Below, one piece after another: positions 45,784 to 55,661 of a stretch of 64,000 nt of DNA. The first letter of the stretch is position 1. The number at the start of each line of letters is the position of its first letter. Below the pieces are notes generated by a model, which saw nothing but the letters and a program-made list of their open reading frames with translations, did not search any database and had not been told where the DNA came from. The position numbers and the translations under genes are program-made. The stretch comes from Neoscytalidium dimidiatum (taxonomy: Eukaryota > Ascomycota > Dothideomycetes > Botryosphaeriales > Botryosphaeriaceae): contig CM074706.1 in NCBI GenBank assembly GCA_037367355.1, forward strand, positions 744,001 through 808,000. The letters are read 5' to 3'.

Positions 45784-47995
45784 GGTCGCGCTGGACGTCG
45801 AGGACGATGGCCGGCGTGGTTGCGAAATCTCGCGACCACGTGCGTCTTGGCATTGGCCCCCCCAGACAAAGTCCGACTGACGGCCGGCTTTCCTGCAGCA
45901 TCTCCCATCTCGCACGCCCACCCACCGCCAACATGCGCTGCTCGCGACGAGTCTGCACGATAAGGCTGCCGCCACCAAGAAACGTACGGACGCCTTTCTT
46001 GGGACGCATCATTTTCCGGAAGCAGCGCGCCCATATCTGAGCTCTGGTCAAACGCATCGGCGCATGCAGCGAGCCCATTTGAGACGTCCAAGCTCAGCTC
46101 CAGGTCCCTCTGCCGCCTGTGCTCTGAGGCTGCGGACATTATTGCCTGCATCTCACCAGTCCACCTGAGCTGACGCGCCGTTGCACGGGGCTTACGGGGA
46201 ATCGGGGCCGCGGTGTTCTGCTTCCCTCTTGAGTGGAAGCGGCGTGGTACCGTGCTTTGGCTGAGCGATCCCCTGCTCCTTGCAGCCCTGAGCCGATATT
46301 TGCTTGTGTCCGCAGATGCAGCACCTTGTGTGATCGAGATCCGTCCATCCACGCGACGCCATCTGCATCCACCGTGGCTGTGGTAGGCGCAACCACATGT
46401 ACACGGTGTTGGCGGCTAGTTGATGCCCTGCCGTCTTCGCCGCGCCAGTCAGGGTACAGCATTAGAGCTGTGCTGTGCCATTTACCTCCCAAAGCCCCTT
46501 CCGGACCACCCTTTTTTCCCGATCGTCCTTGTGCGTTCGACCACAGCCGCATGACAACTGCCTGACCAAGGTTTGCTACAATACCTCCCTGGGCAATCGT
46601 CCGACCCCTCGACGCCCAGATGTTTACAGACCCAACCGAGCTTCAAGACCCTTTCCCTCCTTCAATCTGGTGTGTCATGCAGATACTGCTCGCTACTAGA
46701 AACCTTTGGATTCGTTCAGAAATATCGAATCAAAAGAGTGGAAGCTGTCAGCCTAACATCTTTCACTACGGTTTACACGGATATTGGTCCACCACAACGG
46801 CGCTCCTAATCCTGCTCGTCTCTGCAAGATGAAAGGCTGTCGCGCTAATCGCAGACTCCAGCACACAAGTCGACCAGCATTCTTCTCCGTCCACTGGACC
46901 TCGGTATCACGCATTGGTATGGAATCTGACGGGTTGGAATACCAGGAGGCACACATCGTCTTTTTGATCTCCGACAAAGTCATCAGCAACCGAGGTCTCA
47001 GGGCAGTATCTCAGGTCATTGCGCACGCCCGTCCGTGACAGTTATTCCCATTTTACAACTTCAGTCATAGTTCCTACACGAACAACCGGCCAATAATTCG
47101 GTAATGGATCTTATGATCTACTTTCTCCTTTCTTCTTCGCCGCAATGCAAAAGCTTTAACCGTATTCGTTTTAGATATTAAGGATTCTTGGAGTATTAGC
47201 GACTCCAATCCTCTCACATGGACCCCTATCACCAAATACATAACTATTGCATGCCGGGGAGGAAAAGTCGGCATTTTCCGATGATGATGACTCGCCATGA
47301 TCATAGCTTCCTTCATGTTCGATGAACCGAAGCCCCACTGTATCCCCCCTCACCGGCTGGCCATCGGAAAGAAAAGCGCTCTGACGTTTAAGCCGACGGT
47401 TGTCGCTGTACATCACGCGATGAACCATACTTGCAGAGTCTTCGCCCGAAGTCCGAAAGTTTCGCCACAAATGACGCTAAGAAATAGAAGGAATAAACTA
47501 AGCAACAAGGATCGAGCAGCTGACAAAAGCGAAACGATGAATCCAGAATTGATGTTCAGCGCCGGGGAAGATCTTTCAGTTCTTAAAAGAATGAAAGTCT
47601 CACTATTGCACTGACGCGGGATTGTGGGACCTATATCCGATATTGACCCCGAAACTACGTGAAGGCCACCACAGGGAAACGATCTGCCTTTCTAAATAAA
47701 TGTTTCTCTGTATCTTTGCGGTACCAACCACTAGCTTTGCTATTCAGTCACGTTTACTTCTCCTTCTATGCTCAAGGACGACTGTCAGACAATAATCCAC
47801 CCCTGTTCCTTTTTCTTGGCTTCAACCCACATCTAAAGGCGAAGAGGATATCAGTAAGAGTTCAGTGACCGCCTATGCTTCACAGTCAATTGACGCCGGA
47901 TAGCCAGTCACCAAAACATAACTTCAATCCAAGGTGCACGACTATGGGAATCTAGATTTTGGCTTTATGTTGAAGTATATACAAGTTACACTCTA
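45784..47995. other. 2.2-kb intergenic region between uL15m and decarboxylase genes
   Basis: uL15m promoter and decarboxylase 3' flank. It becomes AT-richer beyond about 46.6 kb. Minus-strand frames at 46753-46989 and 47171-47470 have mixed, protein-like composition but no recognisable family and no good start context. No gene called. Confidence 0.45.
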
Positions 47996-49717
47996 TTAAA
48001 CCGTTCCATTGGCAGGTTCGCCAGCCTTGGAGTCCAGAATTTCTTCAGCTGTCTTCACTAAAATGTCGAAAGCTTTTCTAATATGCTTCTCTTCCACTCT
48101 CGGTGTGCTTGCAACAACTCTGATAACGTAAACGCCACCTACAATGCCACTTGTCAAGAAAATCTCGCCCCGCTTGTTGATTGTCTCGTAAACCTCCTTG
48201 GTAAGCTCATTGGCATCGAGCAGTGCGTGTTTCTCAGCGTCGGACGTAAAATCGTTGAGGTATGCCTCGTGGTTCGGATCCGGCTGGCTGGCACTAACAC
48301 GTCTCTCGCGACCTTTGAGCCATTTACGCCTCGGCACAACATTGATGACGTTCAGAGCGAAATTAGGACCTGAGACCAGTTCAAAGAGGTCGTGACGCGA
48401 CTTGACCAGATCGTTGAACAGTTCGCCGTATCTGACGTGTTTGCGGATATGCGCCTTCAGTCCTTCCGCACCATAAGACCGTAGCACAAACCAGACCTTG
48501 AGGGAGCGGAAACGGCGGCCAAGTGGAATTTGCCAGTCTCGGTAGTCGGTCACGAGCCCAGAGTCCGAGAAGGAGTTCCGGAGGTATGAGGGTGTTATCG
48601 ACAGGGCGGTAGTGAGGTCGGAGCGTTTCTTGACGAAGAGACAGCTGCCAAATGCGTTAGTCGTGATGACACGCACCGTGTGCTGGTATCTCACCTTGCA
48701 TCGAAATTGGTCAACAGCCACTTGTGCATGTTCATGTCGAAACTGTCGAAATGGGCGAGTGCAGGCGTCAAGTGATGATATTCTTCGCACACGAGCGCAG
48801 CACCAGCATAGGCGGCATCCACATGAACCCAGACGTTGGGGTAGTCCTTCAACACCTCGGCGATTTCCGCGAATTTGTCCACGGCGCAAGTCGAGGTCGT
48901 GCCCAAGGTAGCCGTCAAATAGTACGGGACCAACCCGTCCTTCTCACACTCTTCCAAGACTCTTCTCAGGCCTGCTCCGGTCATGGCAAAATCATCCTCC
49001 TTACCGGCCGGTACAGATCTGTATTTCGTGCCTGCAATGATAGCGCCCTTCTGCGTCGAACTGTGGGAATGCTCGCTGCCCAGGGCGACGAGCTTTCCTC
49101 TCAGCGAGTCAATCTTGTCTTCCCTCTCCTTTCCTTCCAGACCGTCGCTCAGGTTTCTCAGCACCCTCTCCCTTGCAGCCACCATGACCGTGACAATGGC
49201 CTCGCTAGCGCTTCCCTGAATAACACCACCACCCTCGCCTTTGCTGAGGTAACAATCAGGCAAACTCAGCAACTGTGCCAGCCAATCCAACACCACCGTC
49301 TCAAGCTCGGTCACGGCAGGCGAGCAGAGCCAATTGAAGGCTGGCGCGGTGAATGCAGCGCTGTACATCTCTCCCAGCATACCCGGATAGGTGGAGTGTG
49401 CGGGGAAGAAGGCCATGAAGTTGGGCGACTGCCAATGGGTCAAACCAGGCATGATGACGCGCTCGATATCGGGTTGAATAGACGACCATGGTTCGGGGTT
49501 TTGCGGTGCGGAGGATGGGATGAGTTCGCGCAGGTAGCCGGGTGAGACGTCGGAGAGGACGCGACGGGACTCAATGCTCTCATAGTACTGAATGACTTTT
49601 TTTTTTTCCAAGAATCGGGTGTCAGCTTGATTGAGCGTGCACTTTGGAAAGCGTGGGGAGTGGCAGACTCTCTTCAATGGCAGCGTGAGCTGCTTCGCGG
49701 AACTGGCTGGAGTCCAT
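47996..49717 (-). CDS. Aromatic-L-amino-acid decarboxylase (PLP group II), 3 exons
   Basis: PLP enzyme that decarboxylates tryptophan, tyrosine or DOPA to the amine. CDS complement(47996..48644, 48695..49595, 49669..49717), 532 residues. Signatures: SRRVLSDVSPGYLREL at the start, HWQSPNFMAFFPAHSTYPGM, FNWLCSPAVTELE, GGGVIQGSASEAI, HVDAAYAGAALVCEEY (PLP-contacting Asp), and NMHKWLLTNFDAS with the PLP-binding lysine at about residue 308. The C-terminus ends with the family's VASTPRVEEKHIRKAFDIL. Exon 1 is only 49 nt (MDSSQFREAAHAAIEE). Joint 1 uses a GTCTGC donor and an acceptor that follows a run of 11 A (AAAAAG); it yields IEEIIQYYESIESRR, matching relatives. Intron 2 is 50 nt. Substrate specificity is undetermined. 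No secondary-metabolite genes adjoin it. Confidence 0.93.
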
Positions 49718-50559
49718 CTCCGTTGCGCTCGGCCCTGGTGTTTGATTTCTCAAGGTGTCTAGGCACTTTAGAGACGAGCAGAGGCAGATAGCTTCTGGAT
49801 TCCGCTGTTTGACGAAATGTGGACTTCGAGCTAAAGGCTTACGCCCTAAGTATGTAGAACTCGCTCTCGCCTGCCGCAATCGCAGTTTAGAACTGCGGAA
49901 CCACCGCCGCTTAGCGCATCTTTTCCGTCCGTCTTCGTTCCCCACGTCGGAATTTTCCCGTGACGATAAGGAGATCTTATCTCCTATCTACGGCCGATAA
50001 CAAACCTGGCGGCTTGCTTAGCATGTTTCGTCAGATAAAGAATATTTGAAGCCTTTGCAACGTCAAACGAAGAATGTTCGATCTTGGCTGAGCTTCTTCT
50101 GTCACTGCGATTGCAAATTATCTCACGCTTTTGTAGACATAGGATAGGTTGAGCTTTCTGCAGCCATGGTTGGCAATTAGATCGGACAGCTAATACGCAC
50201 GGCTCCAACCAATACCTTGCAGATGATGTTGTGATACACAGGCTGTGCTACCATGCTTTCGTGGCCCATGAAACAATCTTAGAGATACTATACTCCCTTT
50301 AGTGTGAAAGATTTCGCCAAAAGTTCCGTATCGTATGCCTCACTTCATCACTACACCAAAACATTAGAAATGGTCTCATATTGCTACCCCATACCCTGAG
50401 GGTCTCCTGATCAACTACTCAAACGCATACTCCGTCAGATATCAAGCTATTTCAACCACTTCAACGCCAATACCCCCCTCCCCCTCTCCTCTTCTCCCTT
50501 GCCTCCTGCTAAGGTACTCCGTTCACATGCTCCGCAACTGTGGTAAGAAGGATTCTTGC
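49718..50559. other. Intergenic region upstream of the decarboxylase
   Basis: Decarboxylase promoter and the 3' flank of the small cysteine-rich gene. Short shadow frames only. Confidence 0.55.
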
Positions 50560-50734
50560 TTAAACGGGGCAGGTCTGCATTAGGAAGAAAGTGAGCCAAA
50601 TTCTACATCAATACTCGCCCAGGAGCACATACGCTTCCGCAAGAGCCGCAGGTCTTGCTGCCGTTCTGGATAGAAGCGCCACACTTGGGGCACGCGGAGT
50701 CGTGAGAGTCGACGAGAACCGTAGTGGTATACAT
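50560..50734 (-). CDS. 38-residue cysteine-rich (zinc-ribbon-like) protein, 2 exons
   Basis: CDS complement(50560..50574, 50633..50734), 38 residues, with a 58-nt intron (GTATGT donor, CTAAT branch motif, TGCAG acceptor). The protein starts MYTTTVLVDSHDS, carries a CPKCG knuckle, then KTCGSCGS, and after the joint ends TCPV: five cysteines in the pattern CPxCG-x9-TCxxCGxTCP. This spacing suggests binding of a single zinc ion, as in zinc ribbons or metallothionein-like peptides. No signal peptide, so probably cytosolic or nuclear. The last exon is only 15 nt including the stop. The leader is pyrimidine-rich with repeated CACC, as in well-expressed fungal genes. I do not know a characterised homologue; function unknown. 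Confidence 0.78.
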
Positions 50735-51106
50735 AGTGGGAGGTGTTGATCGAGCTGGTTTAGTTGCTGGTGAGGTGGAGTTGGTGTGTTAGGCAAGTAG
50801 TCCGTAAAGTAGGAGAGGATGTGAGCGGTTACAGGGGAGAAGCAGGGTCTTTTGTCGCCGGCACGGAGCTCTTAAGAGAGTCAGGCTCGCGTCAGAGCAG
50901 CTGTCAGCTGCCCCGCATCAGCGGCCGGACCCCTCCTCAAGGGTCTCTTGGTCCTCACGCCACCCAATCAGGAGGGCGTCCTATCTAAGCACCAAGGCGG
51001 TGAGTGAAACCGAACCTTCGTGCTCGGATACGAAAGAGGCCCGTTCTGTGCTCGCATAGCGACGGCTTGAAGTTTTACACTGCATCTGTCCAGGGTCCCT
51101 TTACTT
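50735..51106. promoter_or_regulatory. Upstream region of the 38-residue protein gene
   Basis: About 370 bases between the small gene and the 3' end of BRE2. The leader on the minus strand is C/T/A-rich (CACCAACTCCACCTCACCAG). No TATA box is evident. Confidence 0.45.
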
Positions 51107-52827
51107 CTAGAAACCGTCGTCCTCTTTTAGACTCGCGATTCCGCGGGCGGTCGGAGGTGCTTTTATCGCGCCTGTCCCGCTACCGTTCTGGTCATCTCCA
51201 GGATTGACCACGTAAAAACCCACATCATCAATGATGTCCCAGACAATGTCCTCCGCAATCTGCTCCTTGTATCGGTCTCCGATCGGACGAAGCTTCCTGC
51301 CGTCCGGTATCGCACCCTCGCTTCCAACCATGTCAACATCTTCCAGGTCAGATGGTGGGCACCAGAAGTTGGGGCCAAAGTTAACCTGAGCTATGCCACC
51401 ACAGAAGGCAGCAACAGCCGGAAAGTAGCCCAACATGCCGTCGTCCAACCCCGCTCTCACCAAAGGGTTTGAGGAAGGGACAGGCGACGATGCCGGGGGC
51501 AGAAACGACATCAGCCCCTCAAAAGCGGTGCCGACGAGCTTACCGTTGCGGTACACCCTAATTGCGGAGTGTGGCAGGGACCTCAGGGGCACCTCGTTGT
51601 GATTAGGGCTTGGTGTCACCGAGTTGAAGGTCCCACGGTCAGCGTAGCTCTCCATAGGCTTGGTAGGTTGGTACTCGTTAACCTCGAACCAATTGTTTCC
51701 CTTGAACGGCACCGCAATACGGTCGCGGATGATGTCATGTGCTCCCTCGATTGGATCGTCAAAGCCGTCACTCATGTCGACTGCGGGATTGTAGATGCCC
51801 TCTACAACCTTGCGGTGCAGCGATATTGAGGGCAGAACGATCTCCAACCCAATGACATCGCCCTCGCGAATATGATCCTCCTCCACGTATTCCACCTGAG
51901 GCTTACCCGCTGGTGTTTTTGGCTTTTTGGAGCCTTTCGGGGCGGGATTGTACAATTTTCCGGGGCGAGACTTGTGCATGGTCTCGAATCCAATGTCTTT
52001 GATGCTGTAACTGTAGCCGTCGAACCCCGGCGGAGCGTCCAACGGAGCTTCGCGACGAGCCCACCCCATGCGAATGTGCGGCTGTGGGTTCCCTTCCTGT
52101 CCTTTGGGTACCGGCGGGCCTTGGCTAGGGACACCGCGAACGATCTTGACTTCGTAATAGTATCTTCCTTCTCGAGCGACAACGTTAGCTCGGCTCATGC
52201 GCCAGCCGCGTTCATTGGTGAAGATGGTAGCAGAATCGTCGAAATGGATCCATTTATCGCTGTCCTCAAAGCTGAGGCGCGGAGCAAAGGGTTTTGTGTC
52301 GGTTTGGCGGAAGTATTGCTTGTGACGGAACAGAGGGTCGGCTACGCAGGGATAGTAGCGGAATTGCTTGCGATTTGATGCACTGGGGGGAATCAGCACA
52401 GTACATGTGGGATTGAGGGGGGCACGCACTGGTCTAACGGTCGTTTGAGCTCCGACTGGCCGTCCGGCGTGAAAAGCGGCGGTTCGTGGGAGATGAAAGC
52501 TGGAGGCTTGGGAGCTTCGAAGTCCTGAGGCTTCAGATTTTCCGTCTCGACGATGTAGTTGAGTGGAGCTGGAGTAGAGGGCAGTTTGTTCTTGACCTTG
52601 ACATCTGGCGTTGTTCCCCGAGAACTGGCCTGAGCCTCACGCTTCTTCAGGGAATCGCGCTTCTCACGCTGTTCACGTTGCGGAGCTTTGGGAGGACGAG
52701 GGCGCGCAGCTGGATCCGGGTTGAGCGGCGATGGAATAGCGGGAACATGATCTTCCTCGTGCGGACGCTTGACGCCCGAAGTCAAGCCAGGTGTGGTGCC
52801 ACGCGACGGCGGCTGAGCCTCAGCCAT
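51107..52827 (-). CDS. BRE2: COMPASS subunit Bre2/CclA (Ash2-like SPRY protein), 2 exons
   Basis: SPRY-domain subunit of the Set1/COMPASS complex, needed for histone H3K4 methylation; nuclear. In Aspergillus the homologue CclA represses subtelomeric secondary-metabolite clusters. CDS complement(51107..52382, 52430..52827), 557 residues, ATG at 52827. The 47-nt intron (GTGCGT...CCCAG) joins RPLDH to ASNRKQFRYYPC. The N-terminal ~110 residues are disordered and basic (KAPQREQREKRDSLKKREA). The Ash2-type SPRY domain follows from about residue 170: KWIHFDDSATIFTNERGWRM, GRYYYEVKIVRG, RMGWARREAPLDAPPGFDGY, SYSIKDIGFETMHKSRPG, then a split second half with GKLVGTAFEGL and YFPAVAAFCGGIAQVNFGP. Its start lies 247 bp from that of ENP1, divergently transcribed. 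Confidence 0.92.
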
Positions 52828-53074
52828 TATGGTCGTTGCAGAGAGTGTGGATTGGAGCTGGTGGTGCGCGCCGCGCGACATCGCGTCCTCGAGACGTCCG
52901 CGCTCGCAATTGGCGCAGGGCGCGGGCGGTGAGAGACGGATTTATGGGTTCCCCAAGCCGCAATCGAGAAATTTCAAGCCCACACCCCTCCGCCATCTGC
53001 ACCTCCGCGCCGCGCCCGTCCTTTCCCTGCATACACGCCAATATATCCGGTTTTGCTTGCGCCTAATTACGACA
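52828..53074. promoter_or_regulatory. Bidirectional promoter BRE2/ENP1
   Basis: Only 247 bp separate the two start codons, so both promoters and leaders must fit here. No TATA box is clear on either side; the sequence is GC-rich towards BRE2. Confidence 0.65.
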
Positions 53075-54682
53075 ATGCCCAAGGCCACGTCGGTTGCCGA
53101 TGCGCGCCATGCTCGCCGCCACAATCCGCTCGCTGAGGAATATGCGCCTTCCAACCCGCTGAAGCAGAAGGCGGCAAAGAGGAAGAAGACTCGCTCCGAT
53201 AACGACGGCGAACAAGGATATGTCGATTCCAAGGCCTCGCGCAAGATTCTCAAGATCGGTCAGGACCTCGCCGAAGAAGAGGAAGCAGAGTTGGAGTCTC
53301 GCCGTCCGAAACGACAAAACCCAGCTTTTTCGTTCGACTCGCGCCTGCAGGACGGTCCCCTTTCGGATGAAGATGATGTCGCATATGGCGATGATGATGA
53401 TGCCTGGGGCGATGAGGATGAGGAGGAGGTCGTAGAGGAGGTCGTGCGTTAGCCCACGCATCTTCTGCTACCAGTGATTCTGGCTGACATTCTGTAGGAA
53501 ATTGATCCGGAGGACTTGGACATGTTCAACAAATTCAACCCCACATCCGACCCTTCCCAGTTATTCAACCCTGGAGCATCCGATGAGCAAGCAGGCGGTA
53601 CCAATCTGGCTGCCTTGATCCTGGAGAAAATTGCCGAGAAAGAGGCTCAAGATGCTGCTACGAATGGTGATGGTCCGCGCTACGTCGGTGGCGGAGCTCC
53701 CGAAGATGCCGTCGAACTTCCCGCCCGAGTGGTTGAAGTCTATACTCAGTAAGCACTCATACCTGCACTACCGATGCGGCTCCTAACCCTGAGGTCTAGA
53801 GTCGGCCTGATCCTTTCTCGCTGGAAGTCGGGTAAACTCCCTAAGCCTTTCAAGATTCTCCCCACTCTTCCAGAATGGGAGACACTGATCTCTATCACCC
53901 GCCCGGAATCCTGGACGCCAAACGTGTGCTATGAGGCCACAAAACTCTTCGTCTCCTCCAACCCTCAGACTGTCCAGACCTTCCTCAACACGATCCTGCT
54001 CGAACGCGTGCGCTCCGATATTCACGACTCGCCCCAGAAAAAGCTCAATGTGCATCTCTACAAAGCTCTCAAGAAGGCCTTGTACAAGCCCGCAGCATTT
54101 TTCAAGGGAATCCTATTCCCGCTCGTTTCTGGAGGTGACTGCACCCTTAGGGAAGCCCATATCATTGGTAGCATTCTCGCCAGGGTGTCTATCCCAGTTC
54201 TTCATTCTGCCGCTGCCCTGCACAGATTATGTGAGATTGCGGCAGAGCAAATGTCCGTTAACACATTCAACGGCGGTGCTACCAACATATTCATTCGAGT
54301 CCTACTAGAGAAGAAGTACGCTCTTCCATACAAGGTCATCGATGCTCTGGTCTTCCATTTCCTCAGATTCAAGAATGCTAACTTCTCCACCGATGGAACC
54401 ATGGAGCTTGTTTCTGAGGGGAACGTTGTCGAACACCGAGCTGGGCAAGGCAGGCTACCTGTCTTGTGGCATCAGTGCTTGCTTGCTTTTGCACAGCGTT
54501 ACAGGAACGATATCACCGAGGACCAAAGAGAAGCATTACTGGATTTGCTGCTCGTAAGAGGACACAAGGCCATTGGTCCTGAGGTGAGACGAGAGCTCCT
54601 GGAGGGTCGTGGAAGAGGAGTTCCAGTTGAGCCTGAAGTTGGGAATGGGGGCGATGATACCATGATGATTGTAGATTCATGA
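53075..54682 (+). CDS. ENP1: Essential nuclear protein 1 / bystin, 40S ribosome biogenesis, 3 exons
   Basis: Component of 90S and pre-40S particles needed for 18S rRNA processing and export; nucleolar to cytoplasmic. CDS join(53075..53443, 53498..53748, 53800..54682), 500 residues. The N-terminus is basic then acidic (MPKATSVADARHARRHNPLA; DDDDAWGDEDEEE). The bystin core begins around residue 205: VGLILSRWKSGKLPKPFKI, then SWTPNVCYEATKLFVSSN, HLYKALKKALYKPAAFFKGI, ALPYKVIDALVFHFLRF and LPVLWHQCLLAFAQRYRNDI, the last two being hallmark bystin blocks. Introns are 54 nt (GTGCGT...TGTAG) and 51 nt (GTAAGC...TCTAG). The short Asp/Gly-rich tail (GDDTMMIVDS) is species-variable. The acidic patch at 53380-53430 is built from GATGA repeats. 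Confidence 0.96.
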
Positions 54683-55002
54683 GCGTACGTTCACAATGGA
54701 CACTGGGGATATTTTTAAAAGCAAAAATCCGGCGTTTCGGGCTATGGTGGTGAAGATATCAATGACACGGGCGTTAGTTGGTTCACTGGAACAAGATCGA
54801 ACGGTTAGAAAAGCAAGGAGACATGTGAATTTCATGTGAACACATCATCACTTTGAATCGCGATTCGCACCGACGTGGAAGCAGGAAATATTGGTTGAGC
54901 CAGGATAGGCAATCAATTCTCCACGGATGCAAAATACTTGTTTCTGTCCCGACGCTTCCATCTCCAACATGTTCCCAGATGCTCCTCGGAACGGATGTGA
55001 AT
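54683..55002. other. Convergent 3' region (ENP1 / small secreted protein 1)
   Basis: 320 bases between two convergent genes, presumed 3' UTRs. Contains TTTTTAAAAGCAAAAA at about 54712-54727, a short inverted repeat followed by A-rich sequence that could serve as a poly(A) signal region. No gene. Confidence 0.5.
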
Positions 55003-55567
55003 TTATGCGCTGAGAGGGCTTATCTTGCTCTTGAGCTCGTCCAGGCAAGGAGAGCACTGAGCAGGCTGGGTAGAGTGTGAGCAGGAGATATTGACGTGAA
55101 AGGTTTCAGATTCCTTACAGTGTTCGTCCCAAGTGCAAGAACACCAGCTGCACATGCAGCGTCATCCCAGATATCCGCTGTCTCCAGTGTTAGAAGCGTC
55201 AAGATGAAATAGGCTATGAAAGTCTTACATTTGGTCAGATATGCTTTGGCGCAGGTGACAACGTAAGGCGCGGCCGCCTTTGCACAATCTTTCCTTTGAT
55301 TAGCCACTTGTGTTTGCATCTATGTGGAGGCCTTCGCACCGCCAATGTTGCAACCGTCCCCTAGACGAACTCGATAGTTAGAATATGATAAGACGGTCTC
55401 TCGATTCAAATAGACGCACTCTTGCCCAGACCAGTGAGGCTCCCTTTCTCCAGACCATCAACAAGCTGGTTGACCTCGCCAGTGATACCGTCTTCAATCG
55501 AAGGAGCAGGAATGGCCGCCACAAGGGCGAGGAGCGAGAGCGGGGCAGCCAAGTAAGAGAATTGCAT
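55003..55567 (-). CDS. Small secreted six-cysteine protein (SSP1), 5 exons
   Basis: CDS complement(55003..55065, 55119..55177, 55229..55288, 55340..55360, 55420..55567), 116 residues; all joints keep frame. Signal peptide MQFSYLAAPLSLLALVAA, then a Pro-containing propeptide-like stretch. The mature part has six Cys: DGCNIGDCAKA, VVTCAKAYLTK, DDAACAAGVLALGTN and QCSPCLDELKSK. Introns are 59, 51, 51 and 53 nt. Donors are GTGCGT, GTGCGA, GTAAGA and GTAAGG; acceptors are CTAG, AAAG, ACAG and CCAG. Intron 2 carries an in-frame TAG but also a CTAAT branch motif. Exon 2 is a 21-nt microexon. Cys-rich small secreted proteins of this type are common and mostly uncharacterised in dothideomycetes; a role in host or microbe interaction is possible but not shown. 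The TATA box is at 55655. Confidence 0.75.
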
Positions 55568-55654
55568 CTTGATGGTTTGGAAGAGCTACTCTGATGGGAG
55601 AGGACAATGATGTTGTTGAGCTTGGTGGACGCTCTATGAGCGCAAAGTTCTGAG

Positions 55655-55661
55655 TATTTAT
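55655..55661 (-). promoter_or_regulatory. Probable TATA box of SSP1
   Basis: ATAAATA on the minus strand, about 88 bases upstream of the SSP1 ATG, a usual distance for fungal TATA promoters. Confidence 0.55.

Noticed and set aside
45492..46352. 286-codon minus-strand frame overlapping uL15m
   Set aside because: Different frame from the clear uL15m coding sequence; Arg-rich translation without domains.
55289..55339. Premature stop (TAG) suggesting that SSP1 is a pseudogene
   Set aside because: The stop lies inside a 51-nt segment with donor, branch motif and acceptor; removing it joins two Cys-containing exons in frame, and the remaining joints also fit.
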